From Agriotes lineatus (lineage: Eukaryota; Arthropoda; Insecta; Coleoptera; Elateridae): a stretch of DNA of 64,000 nt. Both the position numbers and the translations under genes were made by a program. Under the pieces are notes generated by a model. The model saw nothing but the letters and a program-made list of their open reading frames with translations, had not been told where the DNA came from and ran no database searches. The number at the start of each line of letters is the position of its first letter. The first letter of the stretch is position 1. This document shows, one piece after another, positions 53,436 to 63,942 of the stretch. The stretch is taken from NCBI GenBank assembly GCA_940337035.1, contig OW679200.1, positions 19,447,090-19,511,089 on the forward strand. The letters are read 5' to 3'.

Positions 53436-54686
53436 ATGAACACAATCCGCAATTGTATGAGTGATAATCTGCCTCATACACTTACCTTGGCTGTGAATGA
53501 ACTGCCATACACGGACAGAATTGAGGAAAACTGCAGTGTCTATATCAAACAAGAAATCGATGAAAATTTTTGTGGTGACACTAACTATCAAGCCACTAGC
53601 ATTAAACAGGAGGAGCTGAATATAAAAGAGGAATTGCCAGTTACTAATACTGAAAACCCTAAAGAAAAATCAAATGCTTACAATTTTTGCAAATTCGAAG
53701 CATGCTGCAAAAATGCTTTTGCAAATCATATGAACTCTCACACGGCAGAAAAACAGTATACAGTTCCTGTTGGTGAAAATAAACCACCATGGAAAAGTCA
53801 CGTAGTCCAGCAAGTGAATATTTGCCCACAAGCAAAACTGTACTCTTGTTCTGTTTGTAAATATGAAGCAACACAAAAATGTAATTTAATTCAACATATG
53901 AAAATTCACACAGGAGACAAGCCGTATTCGTGTTCTGTTTGTGAATATAAAGCGGCACAGAAAAGGCAAGTTGTCGATCATATGAAAATTCATACGGGAG
54001 AGAAGCCGTACTCCTGTTCTGTTTGTAATTACAAAGCAGCAAGAGATTGTACTTTAGTTAAACACATGAGAATTCACACAGGAAAAAAGCCGTACTGGTG
54101 TAGTGTTTGTAAATATAAAGCAGCACAGAAAAGTAATCTAGTCGAACACATGAAGATCCACACTGGAGAGAAACCTTATTGCTGTTCTGTTTGTGCTTAC
54201 GAAACCGCAAATAAAAGTAATTTAGTTAGTCACATGCGAGTTCACTCAGCAGATAAACCTTATACTTGCGCTGTTTGCCATTATAAAACGCCATATAAAA
54301 GTCGTTTGGTTGTACATATGAAGATTCACACAAAAGAGAAACCGTACTCTTGTTCTGTGTGTGAATATAAAGCAGTAAGGGAAAGTAGTTTAGTGGAACA
54401 TGTAAGACTCCACACACAAGATAAACCGTATTCGTCTTTTATTTGTGAATATAAAGCCACAGATGAAAGCACTTTAGTCAGTCATATTATAATTCACACA
54501 GGAGAGAAACCTTATGGATGCTCTAAATGCGAATATAAAACGGCAAAGAGAAGCCACTTAGTTGAGCATATTAAAATTCACACTAGAGATCAACCCTATT
54601 CATGCTCTCTTTGTGAATATAAAGGTACAAAGAAAAGTAATTTAGTGCGTCACATGAAGAATCATGGTCAAACAATTCATCAATGA
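53436..54686 (+). CDS. C2H2 zinc-finger protein (416 aa), putative DNA-binding regulator
   Basis: Predicted nuclear DNA-binding protein. The N-terminal 95 residues are acidic and low-complexity with two IKQE/YIKQE sites that fit the sumoylation consensus (psi-K-x-E). Then come nine intact C2H2 fingers of the form YSCSVC.YKA......L..HMKIH joined by TGEKP-type linkers, from about residue 136 to 408. A degenerate finger lies near 83-103, and the finger near residue 330 (YSSFICEYKATDE) has lost its first Cys. The coding region is one exon; the ATG at 53436 comes after a probable acceptor at 53361. A poly(A) signal follows 120 nt after the stop. The C-x2-C-x2-Y spacing resembles arthropod fingers of the hunchback/REST-like style, but orthology cannot be assigned. 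Confidence 0.88.
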   Translation: MNTIRNCMSDNLPHTLTLAVNELPYTDRIEENCSVYIKQEIDENFCGDTNYQATSIKQEELNIKEELPVTNTENPKEKSNAYNFCKFEACCKNAFANHMNSHTAEKQYTVPVGENKPPWKSHVVQQVNICPQAKLYSCSVCKYEATQKCNLIQHMKIHTGDKPYSCSVCEYKAAQKRQVVDHMKIHTGEKPYSCSVCNYKAARDCTLVKHMRIHTGKKPYWCSVCKYKAAQKSNLVEHMKIHTGEKPYCCSVCAYETANKSNLVSHMRVHSADKPYTCAVCHYKTPYKSRLVVHMKIHTKEKPYSCSVCEYKAVRESSLVEHVRLHTQDKPYSSFICEYKATDESTLVSHIIIHTGEKPYGCSKCEYKTAKRSHLVEHIKIHTRDQPYSCSLCEYKGTKKSNLVRHMKNHGQTIHQ

Positions 54687-54806
54687 ATATGAAACAGTAC
54701 ATTTTAAAAAACTTAAATGTTTGCTTGTTACTTTACAAATATTTAATATTTATTTATATATTATACCCGAATATATATAGATACTTTGTAATGTCTTCAC
54801 AGTGAT

Positions 54807-54812
54807 AATAAA
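54807..54812 (+). promoter_or_regulatory. Poly(A) signal of the zinc-finger gene
   Basis: AATAAA 121 nt after the stop codon in an AT-rich 3' UTR. Confidence 0.65.
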
Positions 54813-55038
54813 TTTTCAAGTCTGTAATAACGCTGATTTTGTTATCCATAGCCAACCTGTGTGTATTTTAATTTAAAAATGGGCAGAATGTTACACACCA
54901 ATAGTTTTAATTCGTTACATTTATATCGGCATTTATTATATTATTTCTGTTCTTGTAACTGTACTTGATCTGAAATGTAGCTGGAATGTGATAACTTTTC
55001 TCTTACTCGGTTTAATAATATCCTTTATCTAATAGACG

Positions 55039-55101
55039 TGTCTGTCTGGGACGCAGTTTTGTCTGTCTGGGACGCCGTTTTGTCTGTCCGGGACGCTGTT
55101 T
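55039..55101. repeat. 21-bp tandem repeat, three units
   Basis: TGTCTGTCTGGGACGCAGTTT, then the same unit with CGCCG and with TCCGGG/CGCTG variants, directly adjoining. Confidence 0.9.
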
Positions 55102-55230
55102 CAGCAGCCAAACCGTAAGAGATAGAGAAAAAAGTTATTAAAGTTATATGTTTGGAATGGTCATGTCAGGTCAGGAACCGAATTTCAGTCACGTGACACT
55201 TCCGGTTTTCGAGAAATCACAAAAACGGCC

Positions 55231-55454
55231 GTTTTTCAAATAGAACGTGTATTAAATAAAAACTGTTTCAGCAGCCAAACGGAGCTGCGACCCTCTGCGC
55301 CTTAAAACGTCGATCGGTTAGGCAACCACTTTGACAGCTTCCAGAATGTTCCGATGCCCTCTGCGCCTTCAAACCTCGATCGGTTAGGCAACCACTTTGA
55401 CACCTTCCAGGTCTGGGTACAGTTTTTATTTAATACGCGTTCTATTTGAAAAAC
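55231..55454. mobile_element. Small TIR element (MITE-like) with an internal duplication
   Basis: 35-bp inverted repeats at 55231-55265 and 55420-55454 (GTTTTTCAAATAGAACG...) differ at one position. Between them a segment of about 57 bp (CCCTCTGCGCCTT...TTTGACA.CTTCCAG) occurs twice with a 66-bp period. No coding capacity. Confidence 0.7.
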
Positions 55455-55682
55455 CTTTTTTGTTTTTTTAAATGAGACGTTTGTCTCACTGGACTGCTAG
55501 TACAATATAATTGTTTTAACAAATTATATTCAGAGTAAGATAAACATTGCACGTTCAGTGTTGTTCTTTACTTCTGTAAGTAAATTACTGTGCTTCTTCC
55601 AAAACGAGATCATTTGAAATCTTTCAAGAAATATATTTGTAGCATGTTAAGATTTTTTTGTCACATATAGGTAAATATAAAT

Positions 55683-55930
55683 AGCATCTTCTTTTTCTTC
55701 TTGTTCAACCATAATCCATCCACTCGTGGAAGAGGGTCTCTTCCAAAATTCCCCGATTTTTCCTGTCCTGGGCGGCTTTTGCCCAATTTTTTTCAGTCGC
55801 GGTTTGAATATAAACTACCCATCTTCTGGGGTCGTCCCACACTATGCTTTGTTTCTCGCAGGCGCTACACTGTAATCTGATATGGCCACCTATCATGTTG
55901 TTGACTGGCTATGTGTCCTGCTCAATGCCA
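55683..55930 (-). mobile_element. LINE 3'-end fragment
   Basis: The minus strand reads WDDPRRWVVYIQTATEKNW, then AKAAQDRKNRGILEETL and WMDYG with a stop, followed by an AAGAAGAAAAAGAAG tail. RW....I......NW...AQDR.....EE is the usual C-terminal end of RTE-like ORF2. Only the last 60 codons or so remain. Confidence 0.65.
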
Positions 55931-56020
55931 TTTCATCGTCGCATATTCTTCAATGACGTATATTACTTTAGTTTGTTTTCTGATTTCTTTGTTTCTAATT
56001 TTCTGTCTTAGGGGTTTGGT

Positions 56021-56169
56021 TGTTAAGGTGAGGTATCAAACAAAAACAAAGAAGTTATAACATATCTTCTTACACTCCGCACGTAGTTTTATTCAGTGCA
56101 CGTTAGTGCAAGATCTATAGGTTATAAGTTGGGATATTACTTACCTGAACCAGTAATCTCAAAAGTACC
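56021..56169 (+). repeat. LTR remnant related to 51,352-51,500
   Basis: ATCAAACAAAAACAAAG, ATCTTCTTACAC, GTAGTTTTAT, GTTAGTGCAAGAT and CCAGTAATCTCAAAA occur in the same order as in the complement of 51,352-51,500. A single diverged LTR end of that family, opposite in orientation. Confidence 0.55.
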
Positions 56170-58010
56170 AACCGTATAGTGGTCTACAATGTTTATTTGA
56201 ATTATATAGGACAAAATTATTTAAACACGAACAGTCAAATAAACTTATTTTTTCCTAGTGTAAAACTGAGTTTGAATTTAGAGTGCCATCTACTGCGTTT
56301 ATATTTGAAATTTAGTTTAGATGCTTATTTAGGCGCCACCCTGGTGATTTGGGTGAAGGCCGGAAAGGTCCTAGAGGTTTCATCATGCAAAACTGCATCG
56401 GCGCCGGTGTAGTTGATGATGCGCTCGGCTCCGGACGTTAATCCAAATTACTGGAATGATTATGTGTACAGTACGCAAATCTGCACTGCGCTTCACAATT
56501 AAAGTCAACCCATAATTGCAAACATTTTTTTTCAAATCCAACACACAGGAAATTACATTTCAGCGGGCTCAGCAGTCCGGAGCCGCCATAAACAATGAGT
56601 TCAATTTCTTAGAAAGGGTTCATAACAATACATGCAGGCAATAGTTCAGTAGCCTAGGCCTCGTTGAGAAATTGTATAATAATCCCACTATTACATTTCA
56701 TTTAAACTTTATACGGTCCTCTACACCGAAAGGTAAAAGAGGCTATAGATTATGAATGAATGAATGAACTAGGCTATTTATAAACAATTATGTACAATTT
56801 AACAATAAAATAAAACAGGTATTCTATTAAACAATTTAAGCCAGCTGAGCCCCAAGCGCCTGGACCGGTTTGCAACTCTTCAATCACGACAGTCAGTAGA
56901 ACGAAAGACAGTTCCATACCGTCGGATAATACAGGCAGCGCCGTTGTTTGGTGACCAATTCTGGAACTGAAAAAGTTAATGGCCGCCCGTATTTGTGGTT
57001 TATGAAGCCGGAACCATGTGGACTGTTTTGGGGTTAATTGCTCCCCTGCAATCAAATCTCGCGTGCACGAGTTTCGTCTGGGGACTGTGCCGCGTCCCAT
57101 AATATTTTTTTCAAACCGATGGGGTTCGTGCTGGACGAAGTTCAACTGCAAAGCTACTTGACTGCGCTCCTAATTTCTGGCGGACGCTGGGTATGATTTC
57201 GTGCAGTTGCTTAGGCTAGTTCAATGAGCTGTAATTTCACCAGAGTACATTGTAGGAGGGCCCTGGTGGCTGCGAGGAAAACGCTGTCACGTAAGTAGTG
57301 CTTTTGATTAATTATGGCCGTGGTGGTGGTCGTGAAGCACCTATCGCGTCGGTCAGTCACGATCAAGTTATGTTGGCCTCGTCGGTGCTGGATATTTTTC
57401 TCTATTGGCGTAATTACAGAGCTCTGGGCCGGCTTATTGTGGGAGATGATGTGCACTTCGTCTATCGAGAATCGGCGCTTTGGAGGTACGATTTAGGGGT
57501 TGGACTTTAGGGGCGTTTTCTGCTAGTCTCCAGTGTCAATACTCGGCAGCCTGAAGGGGTGGTTTAAGATCAGGACTTGGAATAACTTTCAGTACCGAGA
57601 ATCGGCGCCCCTAGTTGGTACTGATAATAATCGGCGGCCTAAAGGTGTGATTTAGGGGGTTGATTTCGCCCAAACGGATGTAACTTCTCAGTGAAATTAT
57701 CACTCACCTCCATTTTGGTGCAAATTCGAATACAGCTTTCATTGTAGGTCTCTTTTTATGGATTTGCACAAAGTTATAGATCACGCTTCGGATTACTTCT
57801 TCGTCATATTAATCGCCAGATGACCTGGAGCTATGTTTAGTTATTTGTTTTCTTGGAGTAGTAAATTTTCTTCCACCACTTTGTTAGGCTCCTTTAACAA
57901 TTCGCTCAACTGTATTTAGGCCAGCACCGGTTGCTTTAGTCACTTATTCTTGCAAACGACTGAAAGAAATTGCAGGAGTTCCAGTTGATTATTCCTTGAT
58001 AAATTTGTAC
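56170..58010. other. 1.8 kb with no recognised gene
   Basis: Several short open frames on both strands (for example 56774-57151 minus) without known motifs. A (TGAA)n stretch lies at about 56,752-56,767. The GC-richer 56,990-57,660 may be an unidentified retroelement LTR or leader. Confidence 0.4.
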
Positions 58011-58012
58011 TA

Positions 58013-58192
58013 TACTCGGGCCGCCGAACAGATAGAATGGAGCAGGCAACCCAAATAACATATTACAAAGGTCACTTGATAATATTTTAATTATAATTAT
58101 TAAAAGGATCGGAGATGCCGGCCCTTATAATTAGAACTAATTTTGACATTCAATCACTTTTTGAGGTTAAAATGCAAATAGAGATTTCGACC
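58013..58192 (+). repeat. Left TIR of the transposon
   Basis: Starts TACTCGGGCCGCCGAACAGA and contains GGAGCAGGCAACCCAAATAA. It pairs with 61538-61719. Confidence 0.85.
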
Positions 58193-59004
58193 TAATTAAA
58201 GGGCAAGCGTGACATTAGTGCACTTGTAATTGAAAAGTTTTAGGCCTGTGGCTCTTCCTAAATCTAATTATTGGCTGCGACGCGGAACCAAAACAACATT
58301 TGTTTGGAAAAAGCAGGCATGCAAAAGAGCTATGTTGCGGCAGATAATCCAACATTCAAATTAGTATAAGTATTTTCGTTTGAAAATAAAATTGTATATG
58401 TTATTCGCAATAGAAATAGCTTTATGTGCTTTGACTGCTGCCAGCCTCAACACATAAAGCTTGGGTAAGTTATTATTTAAACATTATTTTGAGCAATAAA
58501 ACCTTGACAGTAATTTATTTACGTCCTAGTGTGTACATAATAAATAAATTAACAGTGCGTTAGCTGACATGCAGCCCTAAATCGTAATCCCCTTTGGAAC
58601 CTCGCAGTTCCTGTAATGCAGTCTTTATGAAAAGCTTCACTCCTTCTAATTCGTCTGATATGGCTCCAATGAAGTCATAAACAAGTTAGAACTGAAAAAA
58701 TACAACTAAATATAATATAAAGGGCAATTCATACGTATAGTGTATACAGACCTCAATAATAGCACATTGAACTTAAAATTAATCGGATATAGAAAAAATT
58801 GCATTAGGATCTAGACGAAACTTTTGAAAACCAAAACCTTTATTCGGTAAATCATATAAGAGTACATTAACCGCTTTCCTCTCACATTTGATTCCAGGCT
58901 TGAGACTGGCAGCAATGTAAGTAAACAATTACTGGCATGTTTAAAAAGAGGTTGTGATCTGTGTTTAACGCAATAATGACGAACACGTATGCACCAAATG
59001 TGAT

Positions 59005-59700
59005 TGAAATACCCAAGAATACGGCTTGGAACTCAACATCAACAAAACAAAATACATTATTATCAGCAAGAATCGTGCAACAAACATACAACTAATAATC
59101 AATCAACAAACTATAGAAAGAGTAACAAGGTACACTTATGTGGGCACCAACATCAACGATCGATGGGACCACTCAGTGGAAATAAGAAAACGTATAGAGA
59201 AAGCCAGAGCACAATACGTCAAAATGAGTAAGATCTTCAAGGGCAGAGAACTGGCACTAAAAACTAAAGTCCGTTTATTTAGATGTTACATATTTTCAGT
59301 TCTTTTATCAATGAAGAGGCTCCAAGCCTTCGAAATGCGGTGCTATAGACGAATTTTGAGAATTTCCTGGGCGGACCATGTCTCGAATGCTGAAGTCTTA
59401 CGCAGAATAAACAAAGACTGCGAAATCCAGAACTCCATCAAACGACTTAAATTAGACTACTTGGGCCACATCATGAGGAATGAACAACGGTACGGTCTGC
59501 TACAGCTCATCCCGCAGGGCAAGGTATATGGTAGGCGGGGTCCTGGAAGAGGAAGGATTTCTTGGCTTCATAACCTGAGAAGCTGGTTCTCCACACCAAC
59601 GACAGGGCTGTTTAGAGCAGCAGCCGATACAATGAAGATAGCCATGTTGGTCGCCAGCATCCGGAACGGATAGGCACCACAAGAACAATGTAATAACACT
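59005..59700 (+). mobile_element. 5'-truncated LINE fragment inside the transposon
   Basis: Open frame 59026-59673 begins MELNINKTKYIIISKNR (end of the RT domain) and continues YTYVGTNINDRWDHSVEIRK, RRILRISWADHVSNAEVLRR, LKLDYLGHIMRNEQRYG and GPGRGRISWLHNLRSWF, ending ASIRNG. The segment expected around a YG.E.W motif is deleted (FSVLLSMKRL). Catalytic RT residues are absent. It inserted between the transposase stop and the left TIR. Confidence 0.75.
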
Positions 59701-59722
59701 CAATGAATACAAACAATTAACA

Positions 59723-61247
59723 TTATAATTCGTCACTATCTGATTCCGAGGATGATGTATCCGAATCTTGCCCTAAATGTATTACAAGTGGCTGCACTTC
59801 AACATCCATGATGATGTCCAACTGCCACATCCGTTCTTCAACTTTAAGGGTATGATCAACCGCATTTTTACAATTTTGTGGACTTATGTTCTTTACTGCC
59901 TCAGAAAAAGAGTTTTTACATCAGCCATCTTAAATGTAGTGTTTTTTCTGGCTACTTCTCCTTTTATTTGTGCCCATATAAGTTCAATAGGATTGAACTC
60001 GCAGTGGTAGGGAGGCAACCTAAGCACCGTTCGATTAGCAGCCTCTGCCAGGTTATCTACTACATATTGGTCTTCCTGTTTGTTTTGCTTAACCAAAGTC
60101 AGAAGTTCTGCTTTTACCATGTCGTCTTCATATGCAATATTCTTGCTCTTCAGCCAATTTTGTACATCTGCCTTCTTCGTGGAAGATGTTGGAACTTTCT
60201 CCAGCATTCTACTATGATAAGATGCATTGTCCAACACTATCACACAATCTTCCTCTAAATTAGGCAGAACTTTTTTAAACCATTCCTCAAAAACCTGTGA
60301 ATTCATGTCTTCATGATAATCCCCAGTTTTCTTGGATTCGAAGACAAGTAGTCCATTTTCCACAAATCCTTTGTCAGAGCCAATATGGAGAATTATTAAA
60401 CGTTTCCCTTTTCCAGAGGGATTTTTCAGTCCTGTGGACAAACCTTTTACGACAGCCTCTCTTGCACTCGTTACAGTCGTGTCCGTCCACACTTTGTCTT
60501 TAGCATGACCTGCGTTTATCCATGTCTCGTCTAAATAATAAATGGTTCTGTTTTGTTGCCGGAAAGTTTTAATTTGGCGCAGATACCGTCGCCTCCAAGA
60601 TATAATTTCCGTTTTTTCCTTCAACATGCTGTTGCGATTTCGTTTCTTAAAGCTGTAATGCATCCAATGAATTATTATTATTATAATATAGGAATAATAT
60701 ATAATAATACATTAGAACGACCGAAAACTTACCGAAAACCAATCTCATGCAGCAAGGTTTTCAATGTTGTTTTTTTGAAATTCGGAATATGCTCATTAGC
60801 TTCAATCGCTGTTAAAATTTTTGAAACTGTTGGCGGCTCGTTTCTTAGGAAAAATGAATGAATTATTCTTCGGACAGCACTTTTTATTTCGTCATCGATG
60901 TGATCTAAAACAGCTCTTTTCCTGTGGTATAGTTTAGGAGGTTGCAGTGCAGGAGTGGTTTTATACTCTCGGAGAATCTTGTACACGCTGGCTGCAGAAA
61001 CACCTAAAACATTTTTTTACAGACAAATAATCGCACAAATTAGCTTTAAAAAATCGTCGTTTAAATAACCAACAAGCTTACCCGCTGCTTGCGCTGTAAA
61101 AATTACGTTTTCTCTATTTCTGTATGCCGGGTTATTCTGTTCACATGCTTTAAAGATGTTTATAACGGCTTCTTTTTCTTTAACGGTGAAATGTGCAGAG
61201 TGTCGTTTTTTAGGCGGCGATAAAACCGCACCAGCTACATCAGCCAT
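59723..61247 (-). CDS. DDE transposase, three exons, one late frameshift
   Basis: Cuts the element at its TIRs. Exons 61247-61082, 61003-60733 and 60652 onward join through GT-AG introns of 78 and 80 bp, phases consistent. Exon 1 holds HFTVKEKEAVINIFKACEQN and a helix-turn-helix ending AASVYKIL across the join; exon 3 holds the catalytic core: YLDETWINAGH (first Asp), VIVLDNASYHS (second Asp) and PYHCEFNPIELIWAQIKG (Glu), a DDE_3-type fold. I count about 81 residues between the second Asp and Glu, far more than the usual 34-41. As read, the spliced frame stops at 59893 after 398 residues. A one-base change at the five-T run near 59,906 would extend it through SEAVKNISPQN to an acidic Ser/Asp tail and stop at 59723-59725, so a small deletion or a sequencing error is likely. 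Confidence 0.85.
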
Positions 61248-61537
61248 ACTTTGAGAAAAAATACAAAAATCACAAACCAAAACTACGCGTTTACAAGACG
61301 TTGGCCTATGTTACAGTGGCTTGATAGAGACAATTTTTGACATCTATCAAACCGAACGGCCACTATTGCAGCGTGAGAAACCATAGTAACTAGCTATAGT
61401 AAGATACTGCGGTGACAAAAATATGGAAAACCCAAATATGTTAAGAAAATCTGCGATAAATCTTCTCGTATACCTATTTGGCGTACTGACTTGTTTTTTA
61501 AATAAAAAATTGTCATAAATAACTTGCATTTTAAGTT

Positions 61538-61719
61538 GGTCGAAATCTCTATTTGCATCATAACCAAAAAGTGATTGAATGTCAATGGAAATTAGTTCTA
61601 ATTACAAGGGTTGCCATAGCTGATCCTTTTCGTAATTATAATTAAAATGTAATCGAGTGACTTTTGTAATATGTTATTTGGGTTGCCTGCTCCATTCTAT
61701 CTGTTCGGCGGCCCGAGTA
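61538..61719 (-). repeat. Right TIR of the transposon
   Basis: Starts GGTCGAAATCTCTATTTGCA and ends GGCGGCCCGAGTA on the plus strand; the complement of 58013-58192 with scattered differences. Confidence 0.85.
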
Positions 61720-61721
61720 TA

Positions 61722-62038
61722 GCTATTAATTATTTCACGTCCTTGACTATGAATTAGTTTCTTACGGTTACCCATAATGCAGGTACGTCTATGAATAATT
61801 TATTAAAATTTCCTTAAGAAATTATATTACAAGTCAATATTTTATGCTTACATGTAACTATGAATGCAGCAGTAGAACTGCATAATTTAGTCCTTAAAAA
61901 TGGTTGATTTTTAAACTGCAGGCAGGAACTAAAAAAAAACGCTACACACTCCAAACAAACACAACCACAACAAAACGGCGAGGTTTGAATTAAATAGCTG
62001 ATGTAAAAATGGTTTTTAGAATGTTTTTATTTAATGCC
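61722..62038. other. Nothing recognised
   Basis: AT-rich spacer between the intact TIR and a decayed copy of it. Confidence 0.5.
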
Positions 62039-62180
62039 AGTTGAAATTAGTTCTAATTACAAGGACCGTCATCTCTGATCCATTAGTAACTATAATTAAA
62101 ATAGTCATCCAGTGACCTTTGTAATGTGTCATTTGGGTTGCCTGCTTTACTCTATTTGTTCGATGTGCCACGTATAGTAA
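62039..62180 (+). repeat. Decayed copy of the transposon right TIR
   Basis: GAAATTAGTTCTAATTACAAGG, AATTAAAATAGTCATCCAGTGACC (read as similar blocks), ATTTGGGTTGCCTGCT and TCTATTTGTTCG follow the order of 61,580-61,710. It is diverged at the outer end (GTGCCACGTATAG for GCGGCCCGAGTATAG). Probably a relic of another element copy or MITE. Confidence 0.6.
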
Positions 62181-62950
62181 TTCCTTATCAACTCTTCTTA
62201 GATTTCGTGCTTATATCCATCCTCTATTATTCCAAGTTGCAAGTGTTAGCTTTTTCCGAAGTTGTATGTATTCTGGTCTTCCAGTCACTAATTTCGTATG
62301 TGTTGCTTGGTCCGGTATCCAATTTTCACCAGATGGCCCGGACTCAATTTGGCTCCGGTCGTTAGCCGGATCACATGCAAACTCAAATTCTTGTTTATTA
62401 TTACCATAGCGTTCTCTTGGGAATATAATCAGGTGGTTTTTCCTCGCCTGCCTGATCCTATGCCGTTGACTCTGCTGTGGCTCACCCGCCTTTAAAAGAC
62501 CCTTTCCCCAAGGGCAAGAGGGTGCTCAAAGGATAAACAACTGCTCCTAACATGGAAAACAGAAGCTGTTTGTAACTGCCTATTTTGGATCAAATGATGC
62601 TGCTAGTTTTGGTTCGCTACGGGGGGTTTATTTTGTCAGGACATTTTCAAGTTTTACGAATGTATGAGTTATTTATCGATTTTTCAAGATTACGACCCCG
62701 CCTGTATATAGCTTTCTTTAATATTTTTCTTCCTAAATTTAAGTGTGTTTTGAATGTTTGTGCAGGCTTTTGCCTTATAGCGTCAGGCAGCTACAAGGGC
62801 CAAGCTATAATTATTGAGACAATCTACTAGGCCGTGAAAAACAAAACATACAGTATTATTTAGATTAACTCTTTATCTGCCATTTAAGGTTTAGTTGTTG
62901 AAGTTGCGTTAGTTAGAACCCGAGTTGTAAATTTTTTAGAATGCATTAAA
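62181..62950. other. Nothing recognised
   Basis: Short open frames only (62126-62365, 62585-62830), with no motif I know. Confidence 0.45.
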
Positions 62951-62954
62951 TGTC

Positions 62955-63942
62955 AAAAAATGGAATTAACCAAGCATCATTTTCGACTAATGATCTATGA
63001 TGACGTTAAAAGATGTTTAAGCGGTTATGAGTGCAAAGAGAATTTAGACTCGGCTTTCAGTGAATACGCCTCTTCTTTTGTTACAATTTACCATGGTATA
63101 AAGAATTTTAATTAGAAAGGAATTTTGTTCAGCATCAAAAACGAGCAGAGCATGCTCCTACGACCGTTACCGAAAAAAAAACATTGCTGCTGTTAAGAAA
63201 ATAATTGTAGAGGGAGATAAAACCACTTATGCGGCAATAGAGCATCAACTCAAGATTAGATCCTCAGCTGTTAACACAAGCATACACTACCACTAACATT
63301 TAAAAAAAGTATCTTTCGTTTTGTGCCGCATTGGCTTTCTGATTCCTACAAAATTGAGCGTTTCAGAATTGGCCATGAAAATTTATATCTTCTAAGTAAT
63401 GGCAAACAAACATTTTTTTCCAATATTCTGATGAGTGAAGAAACTTATATTCCTATTTTCGACATACCTACTCGCCCAGAGAGTCGTGTATGAATTCAAG
63501 AAGATGAAGAACCTCCAGCAATGACCAAGAAGAAGCGAGCTATGAAAAAAGTTATGTATGCGGTATTCTTTAAAAGTACGGGTCTAGTCAATGCAATCAA
63601 GATAGATGGACAAAAGACAGTTATAGCTACATGATACGCTCAAAATGTTTGCTTGAAATGTTCAATTAAGTTCCAGAGAAGGAAATTATGCTACATTATG
63701 AAAATGCATCGTCCCATAAGGCTGCTTTAACACTGCAGGTTTTGACTGGAAAAAATATAAAAGAAATAGAACACCCATCGTGCTTCCCGGGTTTAGCAAT
63801 GTACTACTTTTGGCTATTTTATGGGCTTAAAAGACATTTGCAGAGTAGAAGGTTTTCGTCTGAGAAAGAGATTGATGCCACAGTTCATAATTATTTGGAA
63901 GGTGTTTCTAAAAAAGATGATTGGCAGTTTTTAAGCAATTAA
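62955..63942 (+). pseudogene. mariner transposase pseudogene
   Basis: N-terminal MELTKHHFRLMIYDDVKRCL near 62,959; then, with stops and frameshifts, VPHWLSDSYKIERFRIG-like text near 63,330, MSEETYIPIFDIPTRPESRV (63,431), AMTKKKRAMKKVMYAVFF, and from 63688 HYENASSHKAALTLQ with PGLAMYYFWLFYGLKRHLQS and RRFSSEKEID. These follow the mariner order. All three catalytic Asp are changed: DE to EE in SEETY, HDNA to YENA, and CDFWLF to YYFWLF. At least five stops or frameshifts. Dead copy. Confidence 0.8.

Larger units (their letters stand above)
58013..61719 (-). mobile_element. IS630-Tc1-mariner-superfamily transposon with about 180-bp TIRs
   Basis: Inverted repeats 58013-58192 and 61538-61719 begin TACTCGGGCCGCCGAACAGA and run to GAGATTTCGACC, about 85-90 percent alike by eye. 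Both ends abut TA (58011-58012 and 61720-61721), the target duplication of this superfamily. The minus strand encodes a spliced transposase (59723-61247). A LINE fragment (about 59,005-59,700) sits inside, beyond the transposase stop. Confidence 0.85.
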
